A stretch of 64,000 nt of DNA. It comes from Lepidodermella squamata (Eukaryota > Gastrotricha). The stretch is taken from assembly GCA_047495785.1 (NCBI GenBank), contig JBLDXI010000021.1:992001-1056000 (forward strand), in the 5' to 3' direction. The position numbers and the translations under genes were made by a program. This document shows, one piece after another, positions 49,145 to 60,900 of the stretch (the first letter of the stretch is position 1; every line of letters starts with the position of its first letter). The notes under the pieces were generated by a model. That model was not told the origin of the DNA. It did not search any database and worked only from the letters and a program-made list of their open reading frames with translations.

Positions 49145-50251
49145 ATGACAAGCCCCTACTTCGTGGTCGTACTCTCTTTGTTCCGATGCTGTTCGGGTGT
49201 TGTGTTACCCTGGACCTACGATTCGCCTATAGGCTGGAATACAGGGTCGTGTCAAACTGGTTCGCGACAGAGTCCGATCGCAATTTTCTCAAATGAGACG
49301 ATTTTCGACCCAGGCTTGGTCAGCAGGCCGATTCGATTCCTTGATCACAACAAAACTTACACGGGCGAACTTTTCAACAACGGCTACACTGTTCAGTTTA
49401 ATATCAACAAAACTATCCCCATCAATCAACGCCCGCGTATCACGGGACATGGTCTAGGAACCCAGGGCTACATTTTTGAGCAGGTCCATTTTCATTGGGG
49501 CAACGGTCCTATGTCTAACGATGGAAGCGAGCACGAAATAGATGGAATAAGAACGCCTCTGGAGGCTCATTTTGTCTATTTCAATGGGAAATATCGGTCG
49601 CTAACTGAGTCGATGGGGAATTCGGACGCAGTTGTGGGGCTCGCTTTCCAATTTTTCGGGTCAAATGATACTGATACTAACGATACAACTGTTGATTATT
49701 CAGCATCATCGAACAATCTAGATTTCGTTAGAATTGAAGACACTTCAGGTATAGACGAAAAAATTAGCTTTTCTTCTAAAATCTGTAAAATTTCTGTCTC
49801 AGTTTTTCCAACTTTGAATATCGGCAAACTGATTCCTAACTGGGCAGTTTTAAATTCCAGCGTATATTTCCGTTACAATGGATCATGGGCGACGCCGCCG
49901 TGTTTCGAAAACGTGCTAGTCAACATCTATCAACAGCCGATTTTCCTGCCGATGAGTCAATTCGAGAAGTTTTTCAATCTCACAGTTCGCCGCCGTGCCA
50001 GCGACAACTCCACATCGAGCAGCCGATTCCTCCCTCTTCTAAATACGTATCGCCGACTTCAGCCGAAAAATAATCGCCAGGTTTTGGCGAACCGTCAATT
50101 CACTAATTATTCATACTTGAACGTTTCATTGCTGGGATCTACTGAGAATCTGACGAAAAATCAGCCAAATGCTGCTAATTTCCACTCATCATCACTCTCT
50201 TGCCTATTAATTGTAGCTTCGTTAGTTTCCAGCTTAATCAGCATGTGTTAG
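49145..50251 (+). CDS. CA-I: alpha-carbonic anhydrase, probably active, GPI-anchored
   Basis: Two exons (49145-49748, 49803-50251) give 350 aa. The 54-nt intron is a multiple of three with no stop, so retention would add 18 residues in frame. I place the start at 49145 because the upstream Met at 49106 corresponds to a frame that stops in the sister gene CA-J. Signal peptide, then SRQSPIAI, VHFHWG, LEAHFVYFN and SWATPPC. The zinc ligands are intact, Thr199 is Ala and the His64 position is Tyr. Many NxS/T sites are present. The end SCLLIVASLVSSLISMC fits a GPI signal. Near-identical to CA-J over long stretches. Confidence 0.92.
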   Translation: MTSPYFVVVLSLFRCCSGVVLPWTYDSPIGWNTGSCQTGSRQSPIAIFSNETIFDPGLVSRPIRFLDHNKTYTGELFNNGYTVQFNINKTIPINQRPRITGHGLGTQGYIFEQVHFHWGNGPMSNDGSEHEIDGIRTPLEAHFVYFNGKYRSLTESMGNSDAVVGLAFQFFGSNDTDTNDTTVDYSASSNNLDFVRIEDTSGIDEKISFSSKICKISVSVFPTLNIGKLIPNWAVLNSSVYFRYNGSWATPPCFENVLVNIYQQPIFLPMSQFEKFFNLTVRRRASDNSTSSSRFLPLLNTYRRLQPKNNRQVLANRQFTNYSYLNVSLLGSTENLTKNQPNAANFHSSSLSCLLIVASLVSSLISMC

Positions 50252-51289
50252 TTTTATTTGTATTAGGCCCTCCGCCGGGCGGCGCTATGCACAGGAGATT
50301 AGAAGGCGTCGAGTACAGTATCGCCCTCAATAATGAGTCCCAATCACTGTGTCGCTAAACATATAGCAAGTTATTAAAATGAGCACATATTTCATTAATT
50401 TTTATTTTTCTTTGTGTCATGTTACCTATTTTAAATTTTTCTCTGAATAATTTAAAGTAGAAATGGGATCGTTGGTGGGTTATATAGTTTCGTTGTTGAG
50501 TTCGTGCACCGGGTGCCAAGGTAGAAAAAAGCTCGAGAGCTAGAAAAGGGTAAATGCCTAGACCAAGAAGAGCGACAGAAATCTTAGCTGATTACAGCTT
50601 TGCAGTCAAGGTCGAGGCGTTCGTAGGACTGGCACCTGCCACAGCGCGGGGCACAGGATGTAAGGATCAGGTTTCATCAGGTGGCCTCTAAGGAAGCGCG
50701 ATTGCAGTTCGACTTTGCCTTCTGCGAAATCTTTCGCACCTTTGCATTGCAATTTGGATGTTCAAGGTCCTTCGTCGATGGGATGGCGTCTTCAATCGTC
50801 GAGCTCCATTCCCCTTTCAGCTCGGCAATCGGATTTGATCAATTTTGATGTTTGAAAACAAAAATTCTTTACGAAATTTTCCTGCTCCATTATAATATCC
50901 GTACTTTGTTTTTGAAACAGACTAGCGGGTTTGCCCACTTATAGTCGGGGTATTACGCGAGGCCTGTGGGTGTTGATAACCGGGTTTGGGATTGATCGGC
51001 ATTTGCGGAGGATTTAGTTCTGATGCGCTTTTTTTAACGGCCTCATGTCCCACTTCGAATTCACTTTTTCATACATGATTTTAGTGCATAGACCATGCCT
51101 CATGAAACAACAATTTTCGCGTAGGAATAATCGTGGGCTAATCGTTTAAAGTAGTAAATTCGCTAGTTTCATTGAAATCTTGTTCAATCCTGAAGCCTCA
51201 TGAACGCTGATGTCAGGTGCTGAAGACTTTTAAATAACAGCGATGGAAAAATACCCGCACAATAAATCCCTCAATAATATAATCAGAAA
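50252..51289 (+). other. Gap between the CA-I and CA-J duplicates
   Basis: About 1 kb. The last 170 bp (from 51120) repeat the CA-I promoter region. The first 860 bp show no gene or copy of other window sequence that I can see. Confidence 0.5.
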
Positions 51290-52406
51290 ATGATGAACCC
51301 CTACTTCTTGGTTGTATTCTCTTTGCTTTGCGAACTCCGATGTTGTACGGGTGTTGTGTTACCTTGGACCTACGATTCGCCTATAGGCTGGAATACAGGG
51401 TCGTGCCACACTGGATCGCGGCAAAGTCCGATCGCTATTTTCTCAAATGAGACAATTTTCGATCCTGGCTTGGTCAGCAGGCCCATTCGATTCCTAGATC
51501 ACAGCAAAAATTATAGCGGCGAGCTGTTCAACAACGGCTACACTGTTCAGTTTAATATAAACAAAACCATTCCCTTTAATCAACGCCCCCGTATCATGGG
51601 CCATGGTCTAGGAACCCAAGGTTACATCTTTGAGCAGGTCCATTTTCATTGGGGTAACGGTCCTATGTTAAACGATGGAGGCGAGCACGAAATAGATGGT
51701 TTGAGAAGGCCCCTTGAAGCTCATTTTATCTACTTCAATGCGAAATATCGGTCGATAACTGAGGCTCTGGGGAATTCGGACGCTGCTGTTGTTATCGCTT
51801 TCCAATTTTTCGGATCAAATGAAACCTACGAAACAACGGTTGATTATTCAGCATTATCGACCAACCTTGATCTCGTTAGAATTGAAGACACTTCAGGTAT
51901 ATTGAATAATTAAGGTTTTATCTAAAATTTATCAAGTTAATTTCACAGTGTTTCCAACTCTAAATATCGGGAAACTGATTCCTAACTGGGCATTTTTCAA
52001 TTCAAGCGTATATTTCCGTTACAATGGATCATGGGCGACGCCACCGTGTTTTGAAAATGTGATATTCAGCGTCTACCAACAGTCGACTTCACTGCCAATG
52101 AGAGAAATCGAAAAGTTTTTCAATCTCACGATTCGCCGCCATTCTGCAGATAACAGCAGCTCCACATCCAGCAACCAATACCGATTTCTCCCTCTTCTTA
52201 ACACGTATCGACAACTTCAGCCGAAAAATAATCGCCAAGTCATGGCAAATCGACAATTCGCCAATTCATACCTGAACGTTTCGTTGCCAGGATCGACAAA
52301 AAATCAGCAAAATGCCGCTAATTTTTCACATCTTCACTCGTGCCCACTCTTGGGCCTAATAATGCTGATTGTAGCATCGTTAGTGTCCAGCTTAATTTAT
52401 TTGTAA
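51290..52406 (+). CDS. CA-J: alpha-carbonic anhydrase, recent tandem duplicate of CA-I
   Basis: Two exons (51290-51896, 51949-52406) encode 354 aa with the same exon boundary as CA-I. Its intron carries an in-frame stop, so it must be spliced out. Motifs are shared with CA-I: SRQSPIAI, VHFHWG, LEAHFIYFN and SWATPPC, with zinc ligands kept and Thr199 changed to Ala. GSEHE of CA-I has become GGEHE. The copies start 2145 bp apart. The hydrophobic tail (LIMLIVASLVSSLIYL) fits a GPI anchor. AATAAA at 52446-52451. Confidence 0.92.
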
Positions 52407-52603
52407 AATAATTAGGACTTTAATTAATTCCCCTCGGCTTTGTGAAATAAATCAGGTGTTTATCGAACGATTGTCTCTTTATCACCTCTCAGACAGATGT
52501 TTTTCAGGCAAATGCAGCACTTTTTGGCTTCAGTAATTACGGCAATCCAAAATTGTGTCCTCTAATAGACAGCATTTTAGTGTTGGAACATTTTCACCCG
52601 AAA

Positions 52604-53794
52604 ATGAGTTTAATTAACTCCATAATTTTCGCGCTCTGCGTTGTTGGTCTATCAAGAGCTGCCACTACATTCTGGACCTATGAAGGTAAATATAAACAGA
52701 AGAAATGTTGCGTAATATTGTTTATCAACTTATTGGATTATTAAGGTGCAGCAAGATGGGCCGATTTGTGCGCAAATGGTCGAAAACAGTCGCCAGTGAA
52801 CATCATCACTTCACAGGCTATGTTCGATCGAAATCTCTACAACAACCCGCTTGTATTTTCCAACTACTCAGGCAACATAACTGGAGATTTCGCCAACACT
52901 GGCTATACAGGTAAGTATATCAAAATCGAAATTTTAATTTTAATTTTTAATAATAATTTTGCAGTTCAATTTGATATTAGCAAATCAATCCCAGCAGCTT
53001 ATCGGCCTCGTCTTCGCGGCGCTGGATTGCCAGCCGGCAGCCAATACGTTTTCGACAATGTTCACTTTCATTGGGGCAATAGCTCGACAGGCCACGGCTC
53101 CGAACACGTTATTGACGGCGAATCGGCCGCAATTGAAGCTCATTTCGTCCACTACAACACAAAATACACCTCCATTGCAGATGCTTCAATCCACCCAGAC
53201 GGCCTAGTTTCACTTACATTTTTGCTTGAAATCGATAGAAAACCAGGCAGTAACGTTTCTAATACTACATCAGGAGTTGATTACGACCAGTTAACCCGGT
53301 TCATTTCGCGAATTGTTAATCAGGATTCAAAACTGCGCATCCAAATTGATTTATCCACCCTGATTCCAGCAGTGACAATATTCGGGCAAAATGCGACTTT
53401 TTTCAAATACGACGGCTCCATGTCAACACCGCCGTGCCTTGAAGTTGTTCAGTGGTTTGTTTTCGAGCAGCGAATTTACCTGCCTAAGGAGATTCTCGAT
53501 CGATTTTGGCTTGCTACTGTTAAGAGGGACAACACTACAGCAATGTTATTTAACACTTATCGACCTCTTCAAAATTTGGCTGGCCGAATAGTACGAACTA
53601 ATCGGGCGATTAACTTCGAACAACCTAATTTGACAACTATGGTAATGGTCGCGAAAAATTATACTAACAGCAGTGTTGAAGTTCGGAAGAATAACGCAGC
53701 GTCTATTCACTATTGTCCTGTCATTTTTGTTTGTCTTTTCCTTCAATTGAGCAAATTTATCTCAGACAATCACGATTGCCTCCTCGATCAGTGA
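52604..53794 (+). CDS. CA-K: alpha-carbonic anhydrase, probably active
   Basis: Three exons (52604-52685, 52746-52910, 52965-53794) give 358 aa. A signal peptide (MSLINSIIFALCVVGLS) leads to FWTYE, the usual start of the mature domain. Motifs: RKQSPVNI, VHFHWG, IEAHFVHYN and SMSTPPC. The zinc ligands are complete; Thr199 is Ser and the His64 position is Tyr. Most introns found in relatives are absent: the last exon carries two thirds of the domain. The second intron is 54 nt, with no stop in frame. The end has a hydrophobic run followed by about 15 polar residues, so anchoring is uncertain. AATAAA at 53927-53932. Confidence 0.92.
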
Positions 53795-54221
53795 TGTTAA
53801 TAAGCTTTAGTGATTGGCTGATTTCGGGTAATCGTAATCGTGAATTCGAAGAGCCCTGTAAGTAAAATTAATCGTGTATCTGAGTGTGAGAATCGATTTC
53901 AACTTGTAATCCCATCAATAAAGCGAAACATATCGTTTGACCTATTTCAAGCCGCTGATACATTGGATTGTCCCCAGTAAACCAATATGTGATAGATTTA
54001 AAAAAAGTGAACGCTCTTTGCCTGAACCTCTCGGACTAGATCTTCACGTGTAATTTCATGCTTCACTAATCAGTGAACATCTTATTTAGCCTTAAGGTTG
54101 ATAAATTCAAAAATCGTCAAAACATTTAATGGCGGCTGTAAATAATAGTTTGTCCTATAGGCAGTAAATAGCCGAAAAGCATGCTGGATTTTTTATTTTT
54201 CGGACGATTTTTACAGTTAAA

Positions 54222-54299
54222 ATGAGAGGTCTATGTTGTTGGCTATTGATAATTCCTCTCCTATACCGGTTGATGGGCTAATCCACTGGAACTACTCAG
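54222..54299 (+). pseudogene. Relic first exon of a carbonic anhydrase gene
   Basis: ATG at 54222 opens a good signal peptide (MRGLCCWLLIIPLLYRLMG) that hits a stop. One frame over, the next bases read IHWNYS then G|GTGAAA, the exact exon-1 ending (W-x-Y-S/T, phase-1 donor) of the CA genes around it. At 78 nt it is one base short of phase 1, as expected after a single-base loss. No later CA exons can be found before CA-L, and a hairpin repeat lies directly downstream. Confidence 0.65.
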
Positions 54300-54310
54300 G
54301 TGAAACAAAG

Positions 54311-54480
54311 GTACAGCGACAAAACAGCAACTTCGCGAAACAGCGAATGCGACAAAACAGCGAAAAATTACTATGTAAAAGATGCATCGTGCTTCTGCTG
54401 TTATGTCGCAAATTGAAAAAGTTGCTGTTTTGTCGCGTTTGCTGTTTTGGGTATTTGCTGTTATGACGGTCTGCCGAAAC
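54311..54480. repeat. Inverted repeat built from GACAAAACAGC units
   Basis: Left arm 54316-54333 and right arm 54419-54436 are perfect 18-bp complements (GCGACAAAACAGCAACTT). Further copies of ACAAAACAGC or its complement flank both arms, so the RNA or single strand could fold into a long hairpin of about 170 nt. Confidence 0.8.
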
Positions 54481-54979
54481 AAATTCCAATGTTGCGCTTT
54501 ATTCAGATACTATCCGCGAGTGGCCACTGGTTTCGGCAATTTTTGGAAGCGGTATACCAAGCCCTTTAACCATTGTGATGGGCGTTGAAAGATCGAGGCG
54601 GTCAGCATTATAGTTTGGACGAAATTTCTAAAGATCTCAATATCAATTTTTGTATCGGCTTTGATCCGAAGACATTACCTAAGAAATTAATTGTTAAACT
54701 TGCTTCATTTTATTGGTTTCCTATATGTCTGATTTTGCGTTGTCAAGAGCGTGAATAAAAGTCGTATTAAGGATTCAATATTTTTAGAGATCAACGAATA
54801 GCCCGTCGCTTAGATACTTCAGTTGTTGGCTTGTCACCAGAAAATCGCAACACTAATGGCTGGAGACTAATGGATGGCGACTGAATCGCCCGGTGCAGTT
54901 ACTTGGTGAGCGGCGGATCTCGACTTATTTTCTAAAAAAATATCATTTTTGAACATTTCTGAGCGGAAATCATCTCACC

Positions 54980-57339
54980 ATGTTGGAGATATTAGCTATT
55001 ACGACGCTGATGCTACCATCCATTTTATTGGCAGCCGAGCAGCAGTCTTTTAAACTTTATTCAGGTAAAAATTCACTTCGCCTAATTTTTGTATGCAAAT
55101 TTTCGCTTTTTTTCGTAAGATTTCGGTTGGGCAGCAACGTGTAGCGGTGGCAAGAAACAGAGCCCGGTTAATATCGATACATCCAAAGTTGAAGTCGACC
55201 CTGATCTGCAAGATGATCCACTCATCTTCGATAACTACTCCTGGAATTCGGTATCTGGAAACTTGACCAACGACGGCCTAACTATTAAATTCACAATTGA
55301 CGACACGATTGATGTAAAAACTCGCCCGAGAATCAACGGCGGCGGTCTTGGACAGTTTCCTTACGTCTTCAACCATCTTCAACTGCACTGGGGTAGGTTT
55401 GAGGTGCTTCTCTCGAAGAGAATTGAAAATATTTATTAACCCAGGTAATTCATCGTTTGCCCCAAGTGGGTCGGAACATACGATTGACGGCCAGGCTTCT
55501 CAGGCTGAGGTTCAATTCATCCATTACAACAGCAAATATCAGTCATTTGAGGTTGCCAGCAACAACTTTTCTGATGGTGTCGCTGTGATTGCATTCCTAA
55601 TCGAGACTGTTACTGACCCTAACAAAGTCACTACAGACTACACTCAAATCACCAATCTTACATCGCAAATTACAACTGTTGGTAGCACTGGTAAGTAATA
55701 ACCAACTGAAATTGTGGGGTCTAATAACACATTATTGTCAAGTTTCGACCTCACTGGATTTCGGTTCCCTTGTTCCATACTCAGCTCTCGCTAGTTCGGC
55801 TCGTTTTTACCGATATGGAGGCTCTTTAACCGCCCCGCCCTGCAGAGAGGTAGTGAACCTTTCAGCTTTGTATTTAGCAATTTAAAATGTGATCTCTCAA
55901 GGTGGTTACCTGGACTGTTTTCCAAGACAAAATACAGATGATGCCGAATGTATTGGATGATCTTCGCAAAGTTTTGGCTAATATCGAAGACGGAGATTCT
56001 AGCCGTGTTGTAACCATGGTTAACAACTACCGACCAGTTCAAAACTTGAACGGACGCGTTGTCACTAGCAACCAAGGCAATGATTCATCGATCAGTGGGA
56101 ACTCATCGGTCCCTGTCAGCCGAAATAGAACATCTATCACGACTACAACTCAAGAACCAGTTACATATCCTTGGGATTATTCTGGTCAGTATATTAAAAT
56201 TTGAATTTGAATTAATTGAATTGATTTTAATTTTTGAAATTGTATGAAAATTCAATTTTTTCCGCAGATACATCGGCTTGGAATGAATCGAGTAAAACTT
56301 GTTCAGTTGGAAAGCGGCAAAGTCCCATCGATATCTGGACCCACACCGCAGTCTATGATTCAAAACTGGCTAGTGATCGGTTGATTTTCGATCGATACAA
56401 CGGTCAAATCGGTGGCGAATATGCGAATGAAGGCTCAACTGTCAAGTTTACCATTGACAAGTCAATTTCGGCTGACAAACGGCCTAGAATCTACGGCGGT
56501 GGGCTTGGCGAGAAGGGTTACATCTTCGAGCAATTCCACCTTCACTGGGGTAAAGTGTCGAAAGGACCTGGCTCGTGCATGGGTGCGGAGCATCTCATAA
56601 ACAGCAAATCAGCACCGGCTGAAATTCACTTCGTCCACTACAACGCAAAGTACAAATCACTAGCGGAATCTCTCGGCTATTCAGATGGCCTAGCAGTTGT
56701 TGGTTTCTTCCTCGAAACTGTGGTCGACCCTAGTCTGGTGAAAAGCGACTACGAGCAGGTCACTAATTTGACCTCGCGAGTGCGTCGGGCTAGCAATAAA
56801 AGTAAGCGATGAATTATTACTAGACGATTTTATTACTTTATTATTTCGACTTTTTAGCTGGCACTAAATTTGACTTCGCAAAGCTGATTCCTTCGACGGC
56901 TTCGTCAGGCAAGGGTGTCTACTACCGTTACGATGGATCACTGACCACGCCACCTTGCAGTGAAGTCGTGACTTGGACTGTTTTCGAGGAGGCTATCCCT
57001 GTCCTAGCGTCCAGCCTTGACAGCCTTAGGGAGGCCACGAAATTCGTCAAAACTGATAATGGCTCAGATTCCACCCAAAAAATCACGATACCTGTTGAAC
57101 TGAGCAACAACTATCGCCCAGTTCAACAGCTGAATGGTAGAGTCGTGAAAACGAACTACCCACCCGGTTCTCGGTGGAATGGAGAAGCTAATACGAAAGA
57201 TTCGGGCAAAACGGCTGCTGGCTCTAACGCTACAACTCCCGCAAGCCAAGCTGATGCCGATGCTGTTAAGAAGAACAGCGCGATCAATATTCAATTCAAC
57301 GTAGCATTATTTATCGTCCTGATCTCGATTTTTTATTGA
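54980..57339 (+). CDS. CA-L: two-domain carbonic anhydrase, one degenerate plus one intact domain, GPI-anchored
   Basis: Seven exons (54980-55064, 55120-55392, 55445-55690, 55743-55849, 55902-56184, 56268-56801, 56858-57339) encode 669 aa. After the signal peptide, domain 1 has KKQSPVNI, LQLHWG and AEVQFIHYN, so His94 and His119 are both Gln and only His96 remains; SLTAPPC follows. A Thr-rich linker (TSITTTTQEP) and a phase-1 intron after WDYS lead into domain 2: KRQSPIDI, FHLHWG, AEIHFVHYN and SLTTPPC, all ligands present. The C-terminal hydrophobic run (VALFIVLISIFY) fits a GPI signal. Domain 2 alone should be catalytic; domain 1 may be structural or regulatory (inference). Confidence 0.93.
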
Positions 57340-57968
57340 AAAATTGGGAATTAATGACATTTTTAGCTAATTTATTGTTAAATTAATTGAAGAAATTTAA
57401 TGTTGTTTCAAGTATATCTTTTCACAGTTTTATCGGTGATTTTTGGAGCCGCCTTAATATTTCAGATTGTCGATAGTTTTTGTGTTAGTAAAAAAATCAT
57501 TAATCGAGAAACTTCCTTTTTACGTAAAAAACAATCCTAGTGGTGTTTCAACCTGAATGAAGAGACAGCTATCTGTCTACGAGAACGCGACTCATCCAAA
57601 ATGTTGCTATGGTCGCCATGCCAACAGTACCAACGATTTCCGATTAATAAAATTGCAATTTCCCCGAGGTGTCTTCAACCCTAAAAATGGCGACAGTTAC
57701 TATCTGCTTCATTGAATTATTGATGATCGAGGCGCAAGGTAGATACCGGCCGTCACTATTGTTGTAGTCAACGGCGACATGTGGACGCGAGGTGGGCAAT
57801 ACCATGAGTAATAGAAATCATATAGTGGCGAAATTCGATATCTAATTAAGTTCCGCGTGTGCGCATCAATAATCGTCGGTTATTTTAGCAACACGCCGGT
57901 GCCTTGGTGAATAAGAGCGCTTCATCGCAATACCTGTGTTACAGATTTCAGCCACTTTATATCACAAA
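57340..57968 (+). other. Gap between CA-L and CA-M
   Basis: 629 bp. Holds the CA-L 3' UTR and the CA-M promoter. A TTTCAG acceptor-like motif lies about 20 nt before the CA-M ATG. No gene is recognised. Confidence 0.4.
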
Positions 57969-60900
57969 ATGCTACTTCCAGTTTTTATCGCATTTCTTAG
58001 CTTATCCGCGGAGTCTGTTGAGTCCGCAGGAAGTGGGAGTTGGGGTTATTCAGGTAAAAATTAGCCCTTTAATTAAATAATTCCATTATAATAAAATTTC
58101 CAGATGCGGACAGTTGGGACCAAACTTGTAGCGATGGCAAGCGGCAGAGTCCTATCGATATCCGAACCAACTACGTCGTAGGCGATGCAAGTTTGGCAGC
58201 TGATCGGCTCATCTTCGACCGATATATCAACCAAACTCTCGCGGGAAATTACGTGAATACCGGCAAAACTGTTCAATTCACGATTAGCAGCTCCATTGCG
58301 GCGTCGCGACGGCCCCGAATTTACGGCGGGGGCCTCGGCGCCCAGGGCTACATCTTCGAACAACTCCACTTTCATTGGGGCCGATATTCGTGGGCTTCTT
58401 ACGGGTCTGAGCATTTGCTCGATGGCAATGCTTACCCGGCTGAAGTTCACCTGGTTCACTACAACAGCAAGTACGCGTCGTTTTCAGAGGCTGTTAAAAA
58501 CCAAGATGGCCTAGCTGTTATCGGATTTTTCTTCACCTCGACGACTGATCCAAAGGATATTGATACCGATTACACCCAAATCACCAATATGACGAATCAA
58601 ATCGTGGTCGAAAATGATAAAGGAGGTATGGATCGATTTTTCCTGAATTTTTTGGATTTTTTTATTTCCATTTTCATAGTGCCAATAACTATCGATTTCG
58701 GCAAGCTGATTCCTGGTTCTGCTAGAGCTGGGACCGGGAAATACTTCCGATATGACGGGTCATTGACTACCCCGCCATGTATTGAAGTAAGGGAACACAA
58801 ATTTATCGATTTATCGGCCCTAATTTTGCTATTTAAGGTTGTGACATGGACCGTTTTCGAGGAATTAGTGCCGATTCTCGGTGGGGCGTTGGATGACTTG
58901 CGGCGAGCCACGTGGACCGTGTCACCCTCCGGCCGTGATGATGAGACATGGGTCGAATCGATTGAGAATAATTACAGGCCCGTTCAGCCTATCAATGGCC
59001 GTGTCATTAAAATGAACCGACGCCCGCCGGCCGAAAAATACTGGGACTATTCGGATACTTCGAAATGGGCTGATATCAACCCGGTCTGTGAGACTGGCCA
59101 ACGCCAGAGCCCTGTTGACATTCAAACGCGATTTGTTGCGGCGGACACGGCACTGGCGAGTGATCGACTGGTTTTCGATCGATGGAACGCGTCTTTTACG
59201 GGCAGCTATGCTAACAACGGCAAGGGCGTGCAGTTCACTATCGATTATTCGGTCAGTGCTGATAAAAGGCCTAGAATTTACGGCGGTGGGCTTGGGTCAG
59301 ATGGCTACATCTTCGAGCAATTTCACATTCATTGGGGTAATATTTCATTTTCTCAAATTTTTCAAAATTTTAATTTTTTGAAATTTTAGGAAATTCTTCC
59401 CGACCGAATAATCCAATCGGAGCCGAGCATTTTATCGATGGTCGTTCAGCCCTGGGCGAGATTCATTTTGTCCACTATAACAGCAAATACGGGTCAATTG
59501 GAGAGGCGATTGGCAATGATGACGGTCTCGCCGTAATCGGGTTTTTCTTCGAAGTTGTAACCGATCCGAATTTCGTGAAAACCGACTACATTCAAGTGTC
59601 CAATCTCACCTCGAAAATTATTCAAAGCGGCTCGAGCAGTATGATGAAATAATTATTAATTTGGTAAAATATTCTGGTAATTTTTCCCTAGCTCAAGCGA
59701 CATTCAATTTCGGGAAATTTTTACCTACATCGGCTTCGGTTGGTTCAGGAATTTTTTACCGTTACGACGGCTCGTTGACAACCCCGCCATGTGCCGAAGT
59801 CGTTACTTGGACTGTTTTCGAGGAAAGAATCGCCATTCTGGCTTCGGCCTTGGATGATTGGAGGAAAACTACGACAAACAAGCGAACAGTCTACACGAGT
59901 AACGTGACCACCGTAGTTCCGATCACCAACAATTTTCGAGAGATTCAAGAGCTGAATTCGAGAGTGATCCGATCAAATCGACTGCCGCCTGGTGCTGTCA
60001 CATTCCGGCCCAGTTCTACAACTTCGACGATCAGGACTACAACAACTCGCCCGGCCGGAACAACCAGAACCGTCAAAGTCGTTAAAATTCCAGAAAAACC
60101 GTGGGATTATTCGGGTGAGAATTTGCTGTATAAACAGGGCATCTACCTGATATATAAAATCGGGAAATTTCTTAAATTATAAAATTCAAGCTTAATTTCT
60201 CAAGTTTCTTCAACATTCGTCCCAACTTTAAATTCTAGTTGTCTAACGTTGGCCGTAAATTTTATACATTTTTATAAATTATTCATAAATTTCAAAAAAT
60301 TAGGAAAAATTAGAAAGAATTCTCAAAATTTAATGGAAAATCAGGAATGCCCACCATTGCTTCATTTAAATCAGAAGCAAAGGCTGTTTTAACCTTCGAA
60401 AAACATTATTTGTCAAAAATAACCCTTCGTTAAGGTCTCTTCTCAATTAATTGAATTAGTTAATCTTCAATTTTTAGACCAAGATTATTGGGCCGAGTAC
60501 AACGAAGTTTGCAGATCAGGCAAGCAACAAAGCCCGATCGACATTCAAACAAGAACCGTGCAAAGCGATTCGCAACTCGCGAAAGACCCGTTATTTTTCG
60601 ACCGGTGGCAGTCAGTCAGCGGTGATTACTACAACAACGGCTATGGCACTCAATTCACAGTTAACAAGTCCATCCCAGTCGATAAACGGCCTCGAATCTA
60701 CGGCGGCGGTCTCGGCGCGAAGGGCTACATTTTCGAGCAGTTTCACATTCACTGGGGCAGGTATGCGAAACCGGGCGCGTGCATGGGTGCTGAGCATCAA
60801 ATCAACAGTCGAGGTGCGGCTGGTGAAATTCATTTCGTCCACTACAATTCGAAATACAAGTCTTTTACGGAGGCGATTGATTACGCCGACGGCTTGGCTG

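Larger units (their letters stand above)
53795..54979. other. Gap between CA-K and CA-L
   Basis: 1.2 kb. Contains the CA-K 3' UTR, a decayed CA first exon (54222-54299), a hairpin-rich repeat (54311-54480) and the CA-L promoter. The rest is unassigned. Confidence 0.5.
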
